A DNA stretch of 64,000 bases from JAPOXR01 sp964291445 (GTDB lineage: Bacteria; Pseudomonadota; Alphaproteobacteria; Rhodobacterales; Rhodobacteraceae). This document shows, in pieces, positions 1 to 8,627 of this stretch. The stretch lies in NCBI GenBank assembly GCA_964291445.2, contig OZ219864.1, positions 930,001-994,000 of the forward strand, read 5' to 3'. Numbering within the stretch: the stretch's first letter is position 1; the number at the start of each line of letters is the position of its first letter. The position numbers and the translations under genes were made by a program. The notes under the pieces are model-generated. The model did no database searches. It saw nothing but the letters and a program-made list of their open reading frames with translations, and was not told the DNA's origin.

Positions 1-10
1 GGGGTCAAGG

Positions 11-550
11 TCACCGACGATCACATGGAAGACCTTGCCATCCGAAGGAATCCCTTCCACGGCGAGTGGAACTACAGCCTGTCACCACGAAGATAACGAA
101 CAATCTATTTTGGCGAGAGGCCTTAGCGTCTGGATAAAGGCCAGGGGGATCGATCACGGGAGGCATCCATTTGTTGCAATGATCACTTTCCCTGGCGTGG
201 AAGAGGCACTGGATGTGCGAGGAGAAATCGAGGTCGATGACTCGTCTGCATACGTTTCCCTCGTCCTTATCGGATTTGCTGCAGAAGTGCGTCAACTCGG
301 CGTCATTGGAGTGAAGTTGGACATCCATGACAAAGTTGTCGATGCTGGCGAACTGGTTGTCAGGAAACCCCGCGACACACAGCCGTGATCCGTACATTCT
401 GTCGCGGAGGACATGGAGCCTCGCCAAATCACATTTGAACCAGCCGTCCGTCCTCACGGTCCGCTCATTATTGTCCGGAAAATCGAATCGTCGGTGTACG
501 AGGTGGGTCTTCAGTACCGTGCCCCTGACTTCAGAGAACAGAACTTCCAT
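11..550 (-). CDS. hypothetical protein, uncertain
   Basis: This is an open frame of 179 codons from the ATG at 550. The same frame stays open up to an ATG at 892, but the upstream part is rich in Pro, Cys and Arg and looks noncoding. The part below 550 has a plausible globular composition, for example a stretch reading FPDNQFASIDNFVMDVQ. Its codon use is lower in GC than the housekeeping genes of this window, which fits acquired DNA. I recognise no family. A competing open frame on + at 35-388 has a composition typical of antisense reading. It could equally be a gene remnant. Confidence 0.3.
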   Translation of the reverse strand: MEVLFSEVRGTVLKTHLVHRRFDFPDNNERTVRTDGWFKCDLARLHVLRDRMYGSRLCVAGFPDNQFASIDNFVMDVQLHSNDAELTHFCSKSDKDEGNVCRRVIDLDFSSHIQCLFHARESDHCNKWMPPVIDPPGLYPDAKASRQNRLFVIFVVTGCSSTRRGRDSFGWQGLPCDRR

Positions 551-1130
551 TGGTAAGTCGGGGCCGTCGCCCCCGATGATTGTCCCTGTATTCCTCCAGA
601 AAGTTCTCAATATTGCGGAAGTCACGCTACCCGCAACAAGCCGGGCTTCCTGAAAGTATACCCCTTGCCGCGGCGACGATCTGTCATACTGGCAGATGAG
701 CTGCCTCCATTCAGAATGTCCCCATACCGTGGCAGGGTCGGCCGTGCCCTGCGACGGGCGGGGTCGATCAGGATCAGAAGGAGGTTGGGAGCAGCAGGGG
801 GTAGCTCCGGCACCCCTGCCATCCTGATTGACGCCCCATAACCCCATAAGCTGGGGCGCGCTCTCGCCCACGGCCCACATTCCACGCACCATACCTCGTA
901 AATGGCACCAGGGGGCCGGAGCCGCCGACCGCGAGAGCGCCTACGTGACAGGCCGAGACCGAAAACCCGAAGGCTGTGAATAGAAAGTGCCGAGAATTTG
1001 GCGCAGGGCCGCCCTGATTTTTGCTGCAATGTCAGGTAGATGACGAACCCACGCCTGAATGTGCGTTTGACGGGCAAAGTTCCGGCAGCCATAATGAATA
1101 GATATTGAAGAAATAAACAAGGATGATTCC
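551..1130. other. stretch without a convincing gene
   Basis: Several frames are open here on both strands, but none has recognisable motifs or the GC-rich third positions seen in the real genes of this window. The last 40 bases before 1131 are AT-rich and probably carry the promoter and ribosome binding site (an AAGGA-like run 9 bases before the ATG) of the Fic gene. Confidence 0.4.
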
Positions 1131-2456
1131 ATGCATCCAGTTGTCGAACTCCGCAAGGTCACGCCGCTCGAGAAACAGGTCGTCAACAGGCTTCTGCGCG
1201 AACGGGAGCCGGTCAGCCTGGCTGATCTCATCGACGGCCTGCCGGATGCGCCCAGCCAATCGACAGTACATCGCGCGGTGACGCGCCTGATCGAAAAGGG
1301 GATCATGACACGCAAGGGGAAGACGAGGGGCGCGCGTTTCGTCTTGTCCGAAGACGCTCGGCATTTTGCCACGTCGCCCAGGATGCGCCCGCCCATTCCC
1401 TTCGACCCGGAACGAATCGCGGGCTATGAACCAAACCGGACGGCGTGGCTGCCGGATGCGCTCCGTGAAGGGATGGTGGCGGCGGGCGAGGGTGTGTGTG
1501 GACATCTCGATGCCTCCACTTACAGTCGGCAGATCGCCGAGAGGTTCATGATCGATCTCAGCTGGGCCTCGTCCCGGATGGAAGGCAACACCTACGACTT
1601 TCTCGAGACCGAGATGCTGATCCGGTATGGCCAGGAGGCCGACGGACATGACAGGGCCGAGGCGTTGATGCTTCTCAACCACAAGAAGGCCATCGGCCAC
1701 ATGCTCGACCGTCTCGACGAGGGCATTCCCGATATCAATGACATTTGTCGCCTTCACGCGCTGATGATGACTGGTCTCATGACCCCCGGAGAGGTCGGCC
1801 GCGTGCGCAGCCATCGCGTGCAGATCAGCTCATCCTCCTACATTCCTAGTGCTGACCCCCGTGAACTGGCTGTCCGGCAAGGCCAGGTCCTGTCGCTCGC
1901 AGCAGCGATCAAGGACCCTTTCGAGGCCTCCTTCTTCCTCTTGGCCGCCATGTCCTACCTGCAGGCCTTCGGCGACGGCAACAAGCGGATGGGGCGCCTG
2001 CTCTCCAACGTGCCGTTGCTGAGGGCCGGGAAGCCGCCGCTCTCTTTCGTCGGCATTGACAGGAACGCCTACATTCTCGGCCTGATCGTGTTCTACGAGG
2101 CCGGGGCGACGGGACTCCTGGCCGAAGCGATCTCGGAGAGCTACAAGGCAACGGCTCCACAGTACCAGGCTTCCCTGTCGAGCGCACGCCTGCCGAAACG
2201 GCTGGAGGTCCAGGAGTCCAGCCGCATTTCGGGCTGCATCAAGGAGATCGTCCTGGACAGCGCGTCCGTTGAAGACGTGCCGAAAAGGGTGACCTCCGTC
2301 TTCGGGGACCTGCCCGAGGGTGACCGCGCAGACCTTGTCAGGATCATCAGGGAACGCCTGGAGGGCCTCAATCCGACCCAGAGCATCGTCCTTGGCCTCG
2401 ATGACTCCCAGGTCGCCTCGTGGCTCGAGGAAAGGGACAGACACCGTAGGCGCTAA
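1131..2456 (+). CDS. HTH-Fic family protein with Gln in place of the catalytic His
   Basis: 441 residues. Residues about 12-75 form a winged-helix-like N-terminal domain (STVHRAVTRLIEKGIMTRKG). A Fic domain follows. Residues SSRMEG (about 147-152) match the inhibitory helix pattern (S/T)xxxE(G/N) of Fic proteins that carry their inhibitor N-terminally. The Fic core motif reads QAFGDGNKR, residues 278-286, where the family consensus is HxFx(D/E)GNxR. The general-base His is therefore Gln (CAG at 1962-1964). The Fic fold normally transfers AMP or another phosphate-containing group to a target hydroxyl. With His missing, AMP transfer is doubtful and the protein may act mainly as a regulator. A close paralogue with the same change lies at 43771-45171. 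The gene is monocistronic and is followed by a hairpin 36 bases downstream. Confidence 0.85.
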   Translation: MHPVVELRKVTPLEKQVVNRLLREREPVSLADLIDGLPDAPSQSTVHRAVTRLIEKGIMTRKGKTRGARFVLSEDARHFATSPRMRPPIPFDPERIAGYEPNRTAWLPDALREGMVAAGEGVCGHLDASTYSRQIAERFMIDLSWASSRMEGNTYDFLETEMLIRYGQEADGHDRAEALMLLNHKKAIGHMLDRLDEGIPDINDICRLHALMMTGLMTPGEVGRVRSHRVQISSSSYIPSADPRELAVRQGQVLSLAAAIKDPFEASFFLLAAMSYLQAFGDGNKRMGRLLSNVPLLRAGKPPLSFVGIDRNAYILGLIVFYEAGATGLLAEAISESYKATAPQYQASLSSARLPKRLEVQESSRISGCIKEIVLDSASVEDVPKRVTSVFGDLPEGDRADLVRIIRERLEGLNPTQSIVLGLDDSQVASWLEERDRHRRR

Positions 2457-2492
2457 CTTGTTGTCCGGACCATGTCCTGTCAGGAAAGACCT

Positions 2493-2522
2493 GACCACTA
2501 TGCCGAGTTCGGCATAGTGGTC
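2493..2522. repeat. perfect 14-bp inverted repeat, possible terminator
   Basis: The arms GACCACTATGCCGA and TCGGCATAGTGGTC are exact reverse complements around a GT centre, so a 13-14 bp stem can form. It lies 36 bases after the Fic stop codon. No T-run follows on +, and none is obvious on -, so it is not a classical intrinsic terminator. It could be a strong RNA hairpin, a protein-binding palindrome or the end of a decayed mobile element. The rest of 2457-2814 shows no convincing gene. Confidence 0.6.
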
Positions 2523-2814
2523 ATACGAGGTTGTCCTTGTTGGCTGGACAGTCGGGCCAGGTTCATACCTGCCGTCTGAAGGCATGGCTGCGATTCCCTC
2601 CCGCAATTCATGTCCCGTCTCCGGACTTCCACCTTGCCGGCGCCTGTCATTCAGCAAGGGCACGGAGAGGTTACCGGCAGTAGAGGTGAAGAGTGTCGGA
2701 AAAGGACGGCGGTTGTGTGGTGCCGAAGTGTCACCTGTGTTTCCTGACGGGATTTTCCTGATCCGTGGTTGAAATTGACCGATACCAAGGCTAGATCATC
2801 CATCCATTCGGAAT

Positions 2815-2891
2815 CGGAGTGTAGCTCAGCCTGGTAGAGCACTGTCTTCGGGAGGCAGGGGCCGGAGGTTCAAATCCTCTCACTCCGACCA
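2815..2891 (+). tRNA. tRNA-Pro (anticodon CGG)
   Basis: A 77-base cloverleaf can be drawn. The acceptor stem CGGAGTG (2815-2821) pairs with CACTCCG (2881-2887). The D stem is GCTC/GAGC. The anticodon stem is CTGTC/GGCAG with loop TTCGGGA, giving anticodon CGG at 2849-2851. The T arm is GGAGG-TTCAAAT-CCTCT. A discriminator A and an encoded CCA follow. The proline-type acceptor stem and the G37 loop fit bacterial tRNA-Pro. The 3' end faces the gene-poor stretch 2892-3528, a usual place for integrating elements, but no duplicated 3' end was seen. Confidence 0.95.
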
Positions 2892-3528
2892 ATTGAACAG
2901 CCCCTTATGCTTGCCAGAACTCTCTTGTGCCTTGGGCTGTGGGATTTGATTCGGAATTTGCCCGAGATTGCGACTCCCGGCGAAAGAAGCGCCAGCAGGA
3001 ATTTCCGGAGGACATGCAAAGCTGGTTTGTACGCAACCGCCTGGCGGCAACCTGGAATGGGGCGCACAGAATCAGTATCCATTTCCGTGGCAAGCTCTAC
3101 GATTTCGGCCCGGATTCCTGGCCGGTTATGTCGGACTCCGCACGCAAGGTCCCGCAGGCGGATTAATTCCTGGACGATGCCACATTGTGTCAGGTCAAAG
3201 TTCTGGACAGGAGCACACCCCTGTTCGCACTCGGGCTTTCCGGCAAACCAGCACCACCTCGGAGAGTGGGGTCACGGCAAGCGGTTCTTGGCGTTCGCAG
3301 GGCCGGAAGTCCTGCCCTGGCCGTCGTTGTTTTTGTTGGACTCTGGCGGTGACCGGCTTGCGGGCTGTGCCAAAATAATTCTGTGATTGCATTTTCGGCT
3401 TCTGGTATTGGAGAATTTCTTGCCCGGGCTGGTCGGGAAGAGTCGTGCGATTCTCATGCCAGGGCTGGTGCCGGCATCGGCGCAGTGCTCGTTGCCGGTG
3501 CATTCCGGGTTCGGGCTGAAATGGAGAG
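2892..3528. other. gene-poor stretch after the tRNA
   Basis: No convincing gene was found. The best candidate is a GTG-started frame of 79 codons at 2927-3166 on +, with reasonably GC-rich third positions and a stretch reading GAHRISIHFRGKLYDFGPD. It has no clear ribosome binding site and no family I recognise. The stretch may hold a decayed gene or the control region of the downstream dehydratase. Confidence 0.3.
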
Positions 3529-5061
3529 ATGACCTTGACCAACACGCCTTCCAGGCTCATCCGGCTGCACGGCAGTGATCATGTCGCGGTTGCTCTTGAT
3601 GCCCTGCAACCGGGTGACGCACTCGATCAGTTCGGGATCGTGGCCAGGTCGAGGGTGCCGGCTGGCCACAAGGTCGCATTGGTGCCGATTTCGGCCGGAG
3701 AGGGTGTCCTGAAATACGGGCAGATCATCGGTTTCGCCAATGCCGATATCGGCCCGGGAGACCATGTCCATGTGGACAACCTCGACATGGGTGACCACCA
3801 CCAGGATTATGCTTTCGGTCGGGACTTCCAGGAGCTGCCACCCGTGCCGGTCGCAATGGAATTCATGGGGTATCATCGGTCGTCGGGCAGTGTCGGGACC
3901 AGAAATTATCTTGGCATTCTGACAACTGTGAATTGTGCCGGTAGCGTGGCGCGGTTCATCGGCGAGGCAGCGAGGCGGTCGGGCCTGCTCGACGGAATGG
4001 ACAATATCGATGGCGTGGTTCCGATCGTCCACGGAACGGGTTGCGGGATGTCGGACCGCAACGAGGGATATGCAACGCTGTTCAGGACACTTTCGGGATA
4101 CGCCCGCAACCCGAATTTCGGCGGAATCCTGCTCGTGGGTCTTGGATGCGAGGTCATGCAGATTCCCGATCTCATTGGCCCGGACCGGCAGTGGGATGAT
4201 CCCACATTCGGATTCCTGGGCATCCAGCAAAGCGGCGGAACGCAGCGCACGGTGGAGATGGGCGTCGAAATGCTGGGGGAAATCGCTGCCGCCGCCAACG
4301 CCATCGAACGAAGGCCAGCCCCCGCCGATCGCCTGGTTCTGGGCCTGCAATGCGGAGGATCCGACGGCTATTCCGGCATCACCGCCAACCCGGCGCTCGG
4401 CGCGGCCTCGGACATGCTGGTCCGGCACGGGGGCACGACCATCTTGTCGGAAACCCCGGAAATCTACGGTGCCGAGCATCTCCTGACCCGCCGGGCGATC
4501 AATGCCGAAGTCGGGGAAAGGCTGGTGGAACGGATCCGCTGGTGGGAGGATTACACATCCCGGAACGATTGCGAGATGGACAACAACCCGTCGCCGGGAA
4601 ACAAGCGCGGCGGGTTGACGACCATTCTCGAGAAGTCGCTGGGGGCGGTGGCAAAGGGCGGAACCGCCCCGCTATCCGCCGTCTACAAGTATGCCGAACC
4701 GGTCGAGGCTCCAGGCCTGGTGTTCATGGACAGCCCCGGATACGACCCGTGCTCGGTCACTGGCCAGATTGCCTCCGGGGCCAATTTGGTTGCATTCACC
4801 ACCGGCAGGGGTTCGGTATCCGGCTTCATGCCGGCGCCATGCATCAAGCTGGCAAGCAATGACAGCCTTTTTGACCGCATGGGCGACGACATGGATGTGA
4901 ATTGCGGAGACATCGTCACGCAGGGCGCCGATGTCGAGGACAAGGGGAGTGAAATCTTCGACCTGTTCCTGCGGGTTGCGTCCGGGGAGGCGACCCGAAG
5001 CGAGGAACTGGGCTTCGGGGGAGCCGAATTCGTTCCGTGGCAAATCGGCGCGGTGATGTGA
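3529..5061 (+). CDS. UxaA-family sugar-acid dehydratase (altronate dehydratase type)
   Basis: 510 residues, the length of full UxaA/GarD-type enzymes, with both parts present: a small SAF-like N-terminal domain (about 8-95) and the large C-terminal catalytic domain (about 110-510). Family hallmarks are the cysteine motifs TTVNCAGSVA (Cys136), HGTGCGM (Cys172) and LQCGGSDGYSGITANPALG (Cys275), which bind an iron centre in this family. The enzyme removes water from an aldonic or aldaric acid to give a 2-keto-3-deoxy acid. The next gene, 18 bases downstream, is an SDR resembling 2-keto-3-deoxy-L-fuconate dehydrogenases, so L-fuconate or a related 6-deoxy acid is a better guess than altronate. 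The start is the ATG close behind a GGAGA run. Confidence 0.85.
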   Translation: MTLTNTPSRLIRLHGSDHVAVALDALQPGDALDQFGIVARSRVPAGHKVALVPISAGEGVLKYGQIIGFANADIGPGDHVHVDNLDMGDHHQDYAFGRDFQELPPVPVAMEFMGYHRSSGSVGTRNYLGILTTVNCAGSVARFIGEAARRSGLLDGMDNIDGVVPIVHGTGCGMSDRNEGYATLFRTLSGYARNPNFGGILLVGLGCEVMQIPDLIGPDRQWDDPTFGFLGIQQSGGTQRTVEMGVEMLGEIAAAANAIERRPAPADRLVLGLQCGGSDGYSGITANPALGAASDMLVRHGGTTILSETPEIYGAEHLLTRRAINAEVGERLVERIRWWEDYTSRNDCEMDNNPSPGNKRGGLTTILEKSLGAVAKGGTAPLSAVYKYAEPVEAPGLVFMDSPGYDPCSVTGQIASGANLVAFTTGRGSVSGFMPAPCIKLASNDSLFDRMGDDMDVNCGDIVTQGADVEDKGSEIFDLFLRVASGEATRSEELGFGGAEFVPWQIGAVM

Positions 5062-5079
5062 GCAAGAGGGAGTGAATCC

Positions 5080-5828
5080 ATGCGACTATCGGGAAAAACG
5101 GCCCTGGTGACAGCCGCTGGCGCCGGCATCGGCCGGGCGACGGCCATTGCGTTCGCGAGCGAGGGTGCACGGGTGTTCGCAACCGACATCGATGCCCGGT
5201 CTCTCGAGGAGATCGTTGGCACGGATGGCATCGAAACGAAGTTGCTGGACGTGACATCGGCCGATGCGGTGGCAGAATTCGCGAAGGAGCTGGGCAGCAT
5301 CGACGTTCTGTTCAACTGTGCCGGTGTCGTGCATCACGGCTCGATCCTCGACTGTCCCGAGGCCGAATTCGACTTTTCGGTCGAGTTGAACATCAAGGGG
5401 ACCTACCGGGTCACCCGGGCCTTCCTCCCCGGCATGCTTGCCAAGGGGGGCGGGTCCATCATCTCGGTATCGTCGGTGGTTTCGTCATTGATTGCGGCGC
5501 CGGACCGGTTTGGCTACGGGGCGACAAAAGCGGCCGTGATTGCCATGATGAAATCGGTCGCAGCCGATTTCGTGACCAGCGGTATCCGTGCAAATGCGGT
5601 TTGCCCTGGAACCGTCGAGACCCCGAGTTGGCACGGACGAGTCCAGGATGCCGGGGCGAGAACCGGAGGTGTCGACGCGGCGCGGCAGGCATTCATTGAC
5701 CGCCAGCCAATGGGTCGCATCGGGCAGCCCGGGGAGGTGGCGGCGCTGGCGGTGTATCTTGCCTCCGATGAAAGTCGGTTCGTCACGGGCAGGCCATCGC
5801 CATTGATGGCGGCTGGTCCAACACTTAG
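5080..5828 (+). CDS. SDR dehydrogenase, 2-keto-3-deoxy-L-fuconate dehydrogenase type (apparent frameshift)
   Basis: A short-chain dehydrogenase with the Rossmann glycine motif TAAGAGIGRA (residues 11-20), NCAG (79-82), a catalytic Ser around 132, Tyr146 and Lys150. The start, with VHHGSILDC and AFLPGMLAKGGGSII, resembles 2-keto-3-deoxy-L-fuconate dehydrogenases, which oxidise the product of the preceding dehydratase type. The expected C-terminus GQAIAIDGGWSNT and a TAG at 5826-5828 are present but in another frame. The main frame leaves it near codon 237 (about 5788-5793) and would run on to 6063, antisense into the ribokinase gene. One missing base explains this. Either the gene is damaged or the sequence has an error. 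Family assignment is sure; substrate is inferred. Confidence 0.8.
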
Positions 5829-5858
5829 GCAGAGCCCGGCGGCGAGACCTGCCGGGTC

Positions 5859-6782
5859 TCAGCTGCCGGACAGCAGCGCCTCGATCTCGGCGCGGTCGGG
5901 CATGGAGGGAGCCGTTCCCGGGCGGGTGACCGAGATGGCGGCGGTGGCGCAGCCGAATCGGACCGCCTCGACCGCGTCTGCGCCGGCGGCAAGTGCCGCG
6001 GCGAATCCGCCATTGAAGGCATCGCCGGCGCCGGTGGTCTCCACGACCGGTCCGGCATCGTAGGCCGGGACATGGGTGGTCCGGTTCCGGTCACGATAGA
6101 GCGCACCCTTCTCGCCCAGGGTCACGATCGCCGCCCCGACGCCGCGCGAGAGCAGCGCATCGGCGGCCCGCTCCGCATCGGCGATGGTGTGGACGGTGAC
6201 GCCGGTAATACCTTCGGCCTCGGTCTCGTTCGGCGTCACGAAATCGCAATTGGCTAGCATGTCAGCAGGAATTTCGGCCGCCGGCGCCGGATTCAGAATT
6301 GTCCGTGCCACCCCGTCGCCGGCGATTTCGAGCGCCCGCCGGGCGGCAGGAATTGGCTGTTCGAGCTGGGTGACAAAAACGGTTGCCGAGGCAATGAGTT
6401 CGGAGTGCAACTCGACATCTTCGGCGGAGATGTTGCCAGCAGCACCCGGGGAAATGATGATGGCGTTGTCGCCGGAGCCTTCCTCGATGAAGATGTAGGC
6501 GGCGCCGGTGAAGCTGTCATGATCGACGATGATCTCCGGCGTGACGCCGGCATCCGCCCAGGCCGCTCGCGCCATCGCGGCAAATGCATCATCGCCGAGC
6601 CGGCTGATGAAGTGAACCCGGCCACCGGCCCTGGCGGCGGCGACGGCCTGGTTCGACCCCTTTCCTCCCGGCCCCAGTGCAAAGCTGTTGCCGAGGAGCG
6701 TCTCGCCCATTCGCGGTTGGCGGTCGGCCCGGTATGCGGTATCGGCGACGAACACGCCGAGGATGACGATGCTGTTCGACAT
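5859..6782 (-). CDS. rbsK: ribokinase-like PfkB sugar kinase
   Basis: 307 residues, normal for ribokinase. The N-terminal PfkB signature LGPGGKGSNQA lies at about 37-46 and the C-terminal signature with the catalytic Asp reads TTGAGDAFNGG (Asp254). It would phosphorylate ribose or a related sugar with ATP in the cytoplasm. It starts 3 bases after the stop of the RbsD/FucU gene, with a GGGGGAG binding site 8 bases before its ATG, so both are in one operon with the transporter ATPase. The substrate cannot be decided by sequence; in this cluster it could be another pentose or deoxy sugar. Confidence 0.85.
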   Translation of the reverse strand: MSNSIVILGVFVADTAYRADRQPRMGETLLGNSFALGPGGKGSNQAVAAARAGGRVHFISRLGDDAFAAMARAAWADAGVTPEIIVDHDSFTGAAYIFIEEGSGDNAIIISPGAAGNISAEDVELHSELIASATVFVTQLEQPIPAARRALEIAGDGVARTILNPAPAAEIPADMLANCDFVTPNETEAEGITGVTVHTIADAERAADALLSRGVGAAIVTLGEKGALYRDRNRTTHVPAYDAGPVVETTGAGDAFNGGFAAALAAGADAVEAVRFGCATAAISVTRPGTAPSMPDRAEIEALLSGS

Positions 6783-6785
6783 TGG

Positions 6786-7250
6786 TCACGCTCCCCCGCT
6801 ATCATCTGGCGGAATGACCCCCTTGCGGAACATGAAACACCCGTAGAACCGACGCTCGCCGGTCTGGATGACGGCGTAGGATTCGCGGGCAAGATCGTAG
6901 AACTCGAACCGTTCGACTCCGACCATTGGCCGCGCCTTGCCTTCGGCGGCATCGATTGCGCCCTGGACTTCGGCCTGGACCGGCGGGACCATCCCCGGCT
7001 CGTCGACCACCTGCATCCGCATGGCGAAATCGTTGACGAAATCGTCGAGCGGCAGGACCGACAGCACCGCTTCGGCAGCCTCGGCAGCGGTCAGGTTGTC
7101 CATTCGCAACAGCTCGCCCAGCACCGTCGAGCGCGACACCTGATCCGAGGGAAAATTCGTATCCGCAATGGCCAGCACGTCGCCGTGACCCATTGCTCTC
7201 AGGGCGAAGAGGGTCTCGGCATTCAGCCGCGGATCAATACCCTTCAGCAT
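6786..7250 (-). CDS. RbsD/FucU-type sugar mutarotase
   Basis: 154 residues with the family start MLKGIDPRLNAETLFALRAM, the GHGD segment and IADTNFPS. It ends with the ERRFYGCFMFRKG region typical of the FucU branch. Members interconvert the anomers of ribose or L-fucose so that pyranose-specific enzymes can act. A GGAGG site stands 6 bases before the ATG. The gene lies between the ABC ATPase (86 bases upstream) and the ribokinase (3 bases downstream). The FucU-like features support a 6-deoxy sugar such as L-fucose, but this is inference. Confidence 0.85.
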   Translation of the reverse strand: MLKGIDPRLNAETLFALRAMGHGDVLAIADTNFPSDQVSRSTVLGELLRMDNLTAAEAAEAVLSVLPLDDFVNDFAMRMQVVDEPGMVPPVQAEVQGAIDAAEGKARPMVGVERFEFYDLARESYAVIQTGERRFYGCFMFRKGVIPPDDSGGA

Positions 7251-7336
7251 GGCAATCCTCCAATTCCACTGTCCCGTTATCCCGAATGTTCATACTGCAG
7301 GCCGGTTCCGATCATGCCTGGCCGACCATCGCCAAA

Positions 7337-8401
<1,065 letters not shown>

Positions 8402-8627
8402 GATTACCGGACCCCGCTCTTCCACCCCAACCAGGAAACTTCACGCGCCTTCATGGTTATTCCCGTACCAGACTGAAATGAAAACCACGAATCTTGACAG
8501 GGTCGGGTTTTGTTGAAAATGTCCCCGCGGTTGCGTTTTCGGGTTGCACAATCTTCCGAACTGCGCATCCCGGAGCCGATCGGTCGATCGTGCAAGTGAA
8601 CTGAATTTACCCATGGAGGTATTGTCA
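8402..8627. promoter_or_regulatory. divergent control region of the sugar transporter
   Basis: About 225 bases separate the divergent ATPase and binding-protein genes and must hold both promoters. On + a TTGACA hexamer is visible at 8494-8499, but only a weak -10 follows at about 17 bases. A palindrome-like GATCGGTCGATC lies at 8578-8589, possibly an operator, although no repressor gene is adjacent. A GGAGG site precedes the binding-protein ATG. Confidence 0.4.

Noticed and set aside
5080..6063. SDR gene running to 6063
   Set aside because: Residues after codon 237 are not SDR-like and run antisense into the ribokinase gene, while the expected C-terminus exists in another frame and ends at 5828.
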